DNA of 37,492 nucleotides from Roseomonas sp. (GTDB taxonomy: Bacteria > Pseudomonadota > Alphaproteobacteria > Acetobacterales > Acetobacteraceae): positions 1-37,492 of the forward strand of contig JADCFX010000028.1 in the NCBI GenBank assembly GCA_020249285.1, written 5' to 3'. Made by a program: the position numbers and the translations under genes. The notes below the pieces were generated by a model, which was not told the DNA's origin, searched no databases, and worked only from the letters and a program-made list of their open reading frames with translations. Below, in pieces: positions 33,376-37,492 of this stretch (positions are counted from its first letter, which is position 1; the number at the start of each line of letters is the position of its first letter).

Positions 33376-35220
33376 TCAGGCGGCGTCAACCTCTGGCGCT
33401 TCTTCAACCGCGGCGGGCGCGGCGGCGCGGCGCGGGCGGGGGATCGGGATCAGCATGAAGGCCGGCACCTGATCGCCAAAGCCCTGCACAGGAGGGCCGA
33501 GGTCATCGCGCCGGTCGCGGTTGCGATAATCCCGATCCTGACGCGGCGCTTCGCGGTCCCGGGGCGGCAGGTCACGCATGGCGGCTTCGCGCAGCGCGAA
33601 TTCGCTCGGCTGCGCATCACGGTCCCGACGCGGGGCACGGTCCCGGCGAGGAGCCTCCCGGCCCTCTGGCGCATCGGCGCGCGGGCGGCGTTCCGGGCGG
33701 TCTCGCCGGGCGGGGGCTTCAGCCGCGATTTCTTCCGGCGCTTCGGCGCGCGGGGCGCGTTCCTGACCATCGCGGCGGCCGCGTTCAGGCCGGCCACGCC
33801 CGCCCTCACGACGATCCGGCCGACGCGCCGGGCCACCACGGCCGCGGCCACGCTTGGTGGAGGTCATGGCTTCCTGAATTTCGGCTTCCGTCACCGGCTC
33901 CAGCCCTTCGATATCCAGAAGGGGGATGGGTTTGCCGGTCAGTTTTTCGATGGCGGCGACATTCTTCGCGTCATCGGCCGTTGCGATCGTATAGGCATGG
34001 CCTTCACGGCCCGCGCGACCTGTGCGGCCAATGCGGTGCACGTAATCTTCCGAATGGAAGGGCACATCAAAATTGAACACATGCGAAAGCCCGCCGATAT
34101 CAAGACCGCGCGCGGCGACATCGGAACAGACCAGCAGCTGCAATTCATCCGCCTTGAAGGCATTAAGCGTCGCGAAGCGCTGCGATTGATCCATATCGCC
34201 ATGCAAGGCGCCTACGCTGAACCCGTGTTTTTTCAGCGATTTATACAGGATATCCACTTCGATCTTGCGATTGCAGAAGATCAGCGCATTGGACAGTTGT
34301 TCGCGCCGGATCAGCCGACGCAGCGCTTCGCGCTTGTCAAAAGGCTGCACGTAAGCGAGGCCCGTGGTGATGGTGGTCGCAACCGAAGCCGGGCGGGTGA
34401 CCGTGATTTCCTTCGGGTTGGACAGGAAGGCATCAGCCAGGCGGCGGATTTCCGGGGCCATGGTGGCGCTGAAGAACAAAGTCTGGCGCAAGGGCGGCAG
34501 CATGGAGACAATACGCTCCACATCCGGAATGAAGCCCATATCGAGCATTCGGTCCGCTTCATCAATCACCAGCACCTTGCAATCGGCGAGCAAAACGCGG
34601 CCCCGATCGAACAGATCAAGCAGCCGGCCCGGCGTTGCGATCAGCACATCCACGCCTTTTTCCAGCACATCGCGCTGGTCATTCATGCTTTCGCCGCCAA
34701 TCAGCAGCGCGTGATTGAGCTTGAGGTATTTGCCGTATTTCTCGAAGTTTTCCGCGACCTGCAACGCCAATTCGCGGGTCGGTTCCAGGATCAGGCTGCG
34801 CGGCATCCGCGCCTTGGCGCGCGATCCGGTCAGAATATCCAGCATGGGCAGCACGAAGGACGCGGTTTTGCCGGTGCCGGTTTGTGCGCAGCCCAGCACA
34901 TCGCGCCCCATCAGCACCTGCGGGATGGCTTGTTCCTGAATGGGGGTGGGGTGGCGATAGCCTGATTCCGTCACCGCCTTCACGATTTCTTCCGAAAGGC
35001 CGATGGAATCGAAGGTGGTGCGGTCTTCCTCGGCAACCGTGGCGACTTCGGGCGCGGTTTCTTCCGCCACAAGGGCGGGCTCAACCAGTGCGGTTTCTTC
35101 CGCCACAAGGGCGGTCTCGACCGTCGCGGTTTCCGGCGTCTCAGGCGGCACGGGCAGGGTTTGAGGGTCGGCTTGGACAGCCTCGGCGGCGGTCACTTCA
35201 GTATTTTCGTTCAACTTCAA
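33376..35220 (-). CDS. DEAD-box ATP-dependent RNA helicase, RhlE-type, with long basic tail
   Basis: 614 residues. Seen: an acidic N-terminal extension (1-70) holding a 12-residue repeat ALVAEETALVEP / ALVAEETAPEVA, then FDSIGLSEEIVKAVTESGY, Q motif PTPIQEQAIP, Walker A CAQTGTGKT, PTRELALQ, LVIDEADRMLDMGF (DEAD box), FFSATMAPEI, FCNRKIEVD, and HRIGRTGRAGREG, followed by a disordered Arg/Asp/Glu/Gly-rich tail (about 440-600). Such tails bind RNA in ribosome assembly and mRNA decay helicases. Start is a TTG at 35220 with a weak ribosome site. The 36-bp DNA repeat behind the N-terminal duplication is visible at 35054 and 35090. Confidence 0.93.
   Translation of the reverse strand: MKLNENTEVTAAEAVQADPQTLPVPPETPETATVETALVAEETALVEPALVAEETAPEVATVAEEDRTTFDSIGLSEEIVKAVTESGYRHPTPIQEQAIPQVLMGRDVLGCAQTGTGKTASFVLPMLDILTGSRAKARMPRSLILEPTRELALQVAENFEKYGKYLKLNHALLIGGESMNDQRDVLEKGVDVLIATPGRLLDLFDRGRVLLADCKVLVIDEADRMLDMGFIPDVERIVSMLPPLRQTLFFSATMAPEIRRLADAFLSNPKEITVTRPASVATTITTGLAYVQPFDKREALRRLIRREQLSNALIFCNRKIEVDILYKSLKKHGFSVGALHGDMDQSQRFATLNAFKADELQLLVCSDVAARGLDIGGLSHVFNFDVPFHSEDYVHRIGRTGRAGREGHAYTIATADDAKNVAAIEKLTGKPIPLLDIEGLEPVTEAEIQEAMTSTKRGRGRGGPARRPDRREGGRGRPERGRRDGQERAPRAEAPEEIAAEAPARRDRPERRPRADAPEGREAPRRDRAPRRDRDAQPSEFALREAAMRDLPPRDREAPRQDRDYRNRDRRDDLGPPVQGFGDQVPAFMLIPIPRPRRAAAPAAVEEAPEVDAA
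35054..35114. repeat. 36-bp tandem duplication inside the helicase N-terminal extension
   Basis: A 25-bp stretch is identical at 35054-35078 and 35090-35114 (offset 36 bp). It is in frame and encodes two copies of a 12-residue acidic unit. The exact identity suggests a recent duplication. Confidence 0.9.
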
Positions 35221-35274
35221 TCGCTTTCTAGGCCCGCGCTATGAGCGCTTGGCGGTGGGTGCGGGAAAGGCCGA

Positions 35275-35316
35275 GCCCCGGCGGGGCGCGCATGCCGGGG
35301 CCGGCGGATCCGGCCC
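35275..35316. promoter_or_regulatory. overlapping hairpins in the helicase leader region
   Basis: GCCCCGGC (35275-35282) pairs with GCCGGGGC (35294-35301), while GGGCCGG (35298-35304) pairs with CCGGCCC (35310-35316). They share bases, so only one can form. They lie 55-96 bp upstream of the helicase start. In GC-rich DNA this could be chance. Confidence 0.3.
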
Positions 35317-35432
35317 GCCTTACCGCGAGCACGTTCCCTATGCGCCGAAGCGGCGCGGGAATCAAGGATTTCCGTAGCCTTGCGCGGGGCTGGCCTGGAC
35401 GGTCACTTCGGTGCGGGGATAGGCTTCCGTCT

Positions 35433-36131
35433 ATGCATCAGAATGAAACCCTATTGCTGCTGCCCGGAATGCTGTGCGACGCCCGGTTGTGGCGCGACCA
35501 GATCGAAGCCTTCACTGCCTCCCGCCGCGTGGTAGTGGCCTGCCTGACGGGGTATGACAGCATCGCAGCCATGGCGGAAGCCGCGCTTTCCGGGCTGAGC
35601 GGGAAGCTTGCCGTGGCCGGGCTTTCCATGGGCGGGCATGTGGCCCTGGAAATTGTTCGCCGCGCGCCGGAGCAGGTCCAGCGCCTCGCGCTTTTCGACA
35701 ATTCAGCCAGGGCGGATACGCCAGAGCAGTCCGAATATCGGCGCGGATTGCTCACCCTTGCCCAGACCGGGCGTTTTCGCGGCGTGACGCCGCGCCTGCT
35801 GCCCATGCTGGTGCATCCTTCCCGCCTGGATGGCCCCTTGGCCGCCGAGGTGATGGCCATGGCGGAACGCGTCGGGCGTGACGCTTTCCTCCGCCAGCAA
35901 ACCGCGCTTACCGGGCGCATTGATTCCAGACCCCATCTGCCTGCGATCCGCGCCAAGACGCTGGTCGCGGTGGGGGAGGATGATCTCATGACGCCGCCCC
36001 ATCTGGCCGAGGAAATAGCCGCCGCGGTTCCCGGCGCGCGCTTGGTCCGCTTCGCCGGTTCCGGCCATTTGCCGAGCATGGAAGTGCCGGAAGCGGTGAA
36101 TGCCGCGATGGCCGAGTGGTTGGCCGACTGA
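35433..36131 (+). CDS. alpha/beta-hydrolase fold protein
   Basis: 232 residues. Seen: LLLLPGMLCDARLWRDQI at 7-24 (oxyanion region and first strand), the nucleophile elbow VAGLSMGGHVAL with Ser65, ALTGRIDSRPHLPAI near 165, LVAVGEDDLMTPP near 180 with the acid Asp, and GSGHLPSMEVPEAV near 210 with the catalytic His, so the triad is complete. Substrate unknown (esterase, lactonase or haloperoxidase-like). Start at 35433 gives the family N-terminus; the frame is open from 35241 but the extra sequence is not protein-like. Divergent from the helicase gene; a terminator follows. Confidence 0.88.
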   Translation: MHQNETLLLLPGMLCDARLWRDQIEAFTASRRVVVACLTGYDSIAAMAEAALSGLSGKLAVAGLSMGGHVALEIVRRAPEQVQRLALFDNSARADTPEQSEYRRGLLTLAQTGRFRGVTPRLLPMLVHPSRLDGPLAAEVMAMAERVGRDAFLRQQTALTGRIDSRPHLPAIRAKTLVAVGEDDLMTPPHLAEEIAAAVPGARLVRFAGSGHLPSMEVPEAVNAAMAEWLAD

Positions 36132-36133
36132 AC

Positions 36134-36166
36134 AAAAAAAGCGCGGCGTTTCTGGCGCTGCGCTTT
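36134..36166. terminator. bidirectional intrinsic terminator between hydrolase and GFA genes
   Basis: Stem AAAGCGCGGCG (36138-36148) with CGCTGCGCTTT (36156-36166), 11 bp with one G-U pair. The A-run at 36134-36140 gives a seven-T tract on the minus strand, so it is strongest for the GFA gene ending at 36184; on the plus strand it ends the hydrolase transcript. Confidence 0.85.
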
Positions 36167-36183
36167 ACAAAAACAGAATCGCC

Positions 36184-36585
36184 TCATTCTTGTGGAGGGA
36201 ATCGCTCAAACTCAGGCAATGTGTTGATTTCCGGTATCCAAGAAATACGCTCGGCGGTTTGGATATGGCACCGTGCGGGCAGTTGGTTGGGGTCGTCAAG
36301 CGTTCCCGTTTGTATGTCTATGATGCCAGGCAGCATTTCGGCATTCTTATAAAACAGTCCCGTGCCACAAACAGGGCAGAACTCTCTACGCCCATGTTCT
36401 GATGATTGGTATGTTTTTGTTTGGCCCTTAGTGATGATCACTTGCCCTTCTGTAAACATTGCCCACCCAACCATGGGCGCACCAGCATGGCGGCGACAAT
36501 CGCTGCAATGGCACAATGCGTGCGTTATCGATTCACCTGTTGTTTCATAACGGACAAAACCGCAATGACATCCACCCTGCACCAT
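36184..36585 (-). CDS. GFA/CENP-V-family zinc protein
   Basis: 133 residues of the glutathione-dependent formaldehyde-activating enzyme-like fold. Seen: GGCHCGFVRYE at 5-15, LCHCSDCRRHAGAP at 24-37 (CxCxxC zinc site) and EFCPVCGTGLFYKN near 68-81 (CxxC), the three Cys groups that bind two zinc ions in this family. The function of most members is unknown. Strong AAGGAG ribosome site 7 nt before the ATG. Base composition and codon use are lower in GC than neighbours, and both sides have non-coding palindromic sequence, so transfer is likely. A clean terminator follows. Confidence 0.9.
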   Translation of the reverse strand: MVQGGCHCGFVRYETTGESITHALCHCSDCRRHAGAPMVGWAMFTEGQVIITKGQTKTYQSSEHGRREFCPVCGTGLFYKNAEMLPGIIDIQTGTLDDPNQLPARCHIQTAERISWIPEINTLPEFERFPPQE

Positions 36586-36905
36586 ACACTCCTTCTGTTC
36601 AAAATTTTCTTGGGGATAGCTGTACTCTTATCATTCTTAAGAGTGGATATCTCCCCATAACTTTCGGGTTAAGCCTAAGCTGTGCTTTTCGCTTCCAGCC
36701 GACTTTACTTCCACCAGCCAGAAACCTCAAACTCAATCAGATCTTTTCTCGAGTGGCACTTGCAAACAGCAGTCAGTGCGATGCTGGTAAAGCCCAGCTC
36801 GGCCAGCATGCCGGCATAAAGCCGTTAGGTCGGTCGCAAGGTGCCACAGCACGTCGAATTTCCGACGATGCAATGCACCTTGCAACTCTATTGGTGCGCC
36901 CTAAC
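36586..36905. other. 320-bp low-GC intergenic region with three stem-loops
   Basis: No gene can be supported here. Three inverted repeats follow one another. ACTCTTA-loop-TAAGAGT at 36624-36644 lies within outer GGGGA/TCCCC arms (36612-36656), in the leader of the GFA gene. ATGCTGG/CCAGCAT is at 36781-36809. A nested structure at 36824-36905 ends 1 bp from the acnA stop. Confidence 0.6.
36824..36905. repeat. nested inverted repeat directly after acnA
   Basis: Three nested arms: GTTAGG (36824) with CCTAAC (36900); GCAAGGTGC (36836-36844) with GCACCTTGC (36875-36883), 9 bp perfect; and GCACGTCG (36849-36856) with CGACG-A-TGC (36863-36871), 8 bp with one bulged A, around an AATTTC loop. It could be an mRNA 3' structure, a small structured RNA or a mobile palindrome. 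Confidence 0.65.
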
Positions 36906-37492
36906 TCAGGCCGCCTTCGCCATCCCGCGCAGCACGTAATGCAGGATGCCGCCATTCTTGTAGTATTCCACCTCATCGGCGGTATCCACACGGCACAGCA
37001 CCTGAGTCTTCACCGTAGACCCATCGGCGCGGGTGATGACAACATCCATCATCATGCGGGGCGAAAGCTTTTCCACGCCCAGGATGTCAATCTTCTCATC
37101 GCCCGTCAGGCCAAGGCTCTGGCGGCTTTCGCCCTCCTTGAAGACCAGCGGCAACACGCCCATGCCGACCAGGTTTGAACGATGGATACGCTCAAAGCTT
37201 TCAGCAATCACGGCCTTGATGCCGAGCAGATAGGTGCCCTTCGCCGCCCAGTCGCGCGAAGACCCCGTGCCATATTCCTTGCCGCCAATCACCACCAGCG
37301 GCACGCCCTCATTCTTGTAGCGTATCGCCGTTGTGTAGATCGGCGCCACATCACCCGAAGGATAATGCTTGGAAATGCCGCCTTCCACGCCCGGCACCAT
37401 TTCATTGCGGATACGCGGATTGGCGAAGGTGCCGCGCATCATCACCTGATGGTTGCCGCGCCGCGCGCCATAGCTGTTGAAATCCGCCTGAC
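36906..37492 (-). CDS. acnA: aconitate hydratase, C-terminal part (5' end outside window)
   Basis: About 195 C-terminal residues of the 4Fe-4S enzyme that isomerises citrate to isocitrate in the TCA cycle. Seen: the swivel domain with [21 protein letters not shown] near the window edge, [20 protein letters not shown] (substrate-binding Ser/Arg), [19 protein letters not shown] and a normal C-terminus [12 protein letters not shown]. The Fe-S cysteines lie in the missing N-terminal part. The form agrees with AcnA rather than AcnB. Its 3' end runs into the nested inverted repeat. Confidence 0.96.
   Translation of the reverse strand, partial: QADFNSYGARRGNHQVMMRGTFANPRIRNEMVPGVEGGISKHYPSGDVAPIYTTAIRYKNEGVPLVVIGGKEYGTGSSRDWAAKGTYLLGIKAVIAESFERIHRSNLVGMGVLPLVFKEGESRQSLGLTGDEKIDILGVEKLSPRMMMDVVITRADGSTVKTQVLCRVDTADEVEYYKNGGILHYVLRGMAKAA

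Noticed and set aside
36705..36809. 34-residue minus-strand frame starting MLAELGFTSIALTAV.
   Set aside because: Plausible composition but no ribosome site, no recognisable family, and it spans one of the inverted repeats. Could be the end of a decayed gene.
36824..36905. Integron attC site (GTTAGG and CCTAAC arms).
   Set aside because: The arms are in the opposite order to attC (which runs from the AAC-type core to the GTT-type core), and no integrase or cassette is present.

Overview
The window reads as chromosomal DNA of a GC-rich alphaproteobacterium, most likely Acetobacteraceae/Rhodospirillales (Roseomonas-like). This is inferred from the gene order hemD - Mic60-like - hemY, an alphaproteobacterial-style ComEC without an obvious metallo-beta-lactamase tail, a DEAD-box helicase with an Arg/Asp-rich tail, and five separate Bug/TctC-type periplasmic solute-binding proteins in 37 kb. 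Most of it is dense housekeeping and catabolic sequence. Low-GC, gene-poor patches (1-254, about 6110-7430, 36586-36905) stand out against it.

Layout. 1-254: low-GC, possibly a decayed membrane-protein gene. 255-2415: enolase-superfamily dehydratase/racemase divergent from a Bug receptor. 2434-6109: gltX divergent from comEC. 6110-7728: an insertion scar with a truncated IS1380-type transposase, an AT-rich PDZ lipoprotein gene, a truncated IS481-type transposase start, and a second diverged copy of the last ~300 bp of comEC. 7729-9300: TauE/SafE-like membrane protein and a family-4-like uracil-DNA glycosylase. 9379-12644: ETF-ubiquinone oxidoreductase, a GST, a second Bug. 12675-15306: OmpA-type porin with terminator, then a third Bug. 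15560-20513: rlmJ-gpsA-hemD-mic60-hemY, with 4-base overlaps at rlmJ/gpsA and hemD/mic60. 20580-24282: RraA-like protein with terminator, and a minus-strand operon dihydroorotase-nitroreductase-amidohydrolase. 24382-24538: three tandem hairpin-forming repeats. 24535-29549: PLP dehydratase and nrdB, a fourth Bug, nrdA. 29815-33296: a fifth Bug, RlmD/RumA-type methyltransferase, glutaryl-CoA dehydrogenase. 33376-36585: RhlE-type helicase, alpha/beta hydrolase, GFA-family protein. 36906-37492: 3' end of acnA, with a structured non-coding stretch behind it.

How the genes fit together. nrdA and nrdB (class I ribonucleotide reductase) are split by a Bug gene, yet each has two NrdR-like boxes whose centres are exactly 32 bp apart, so they look like one regulon. 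Glutaryl-CoA dehydrogenase and ETF-QO are two ends of one electron path from acyl-CoA oxidation to ubiquinone (ETF itself is not here). HemD, the Mic60-like protein and HemY form the conserved alphaproteobacterial haem/envelope cluster. The Bug receptors are orphans with no TctA/TctB partner visible.

I did not find an obvious new defence, secretion or biosynthetic system. The strongest unexplained signals are the comEC-tail duplication bracketing IS debris and an AT-rich lipoprotein, the three-unit hairpin repeat array, and the nested inverted repeats between acnA and the GFA gene.
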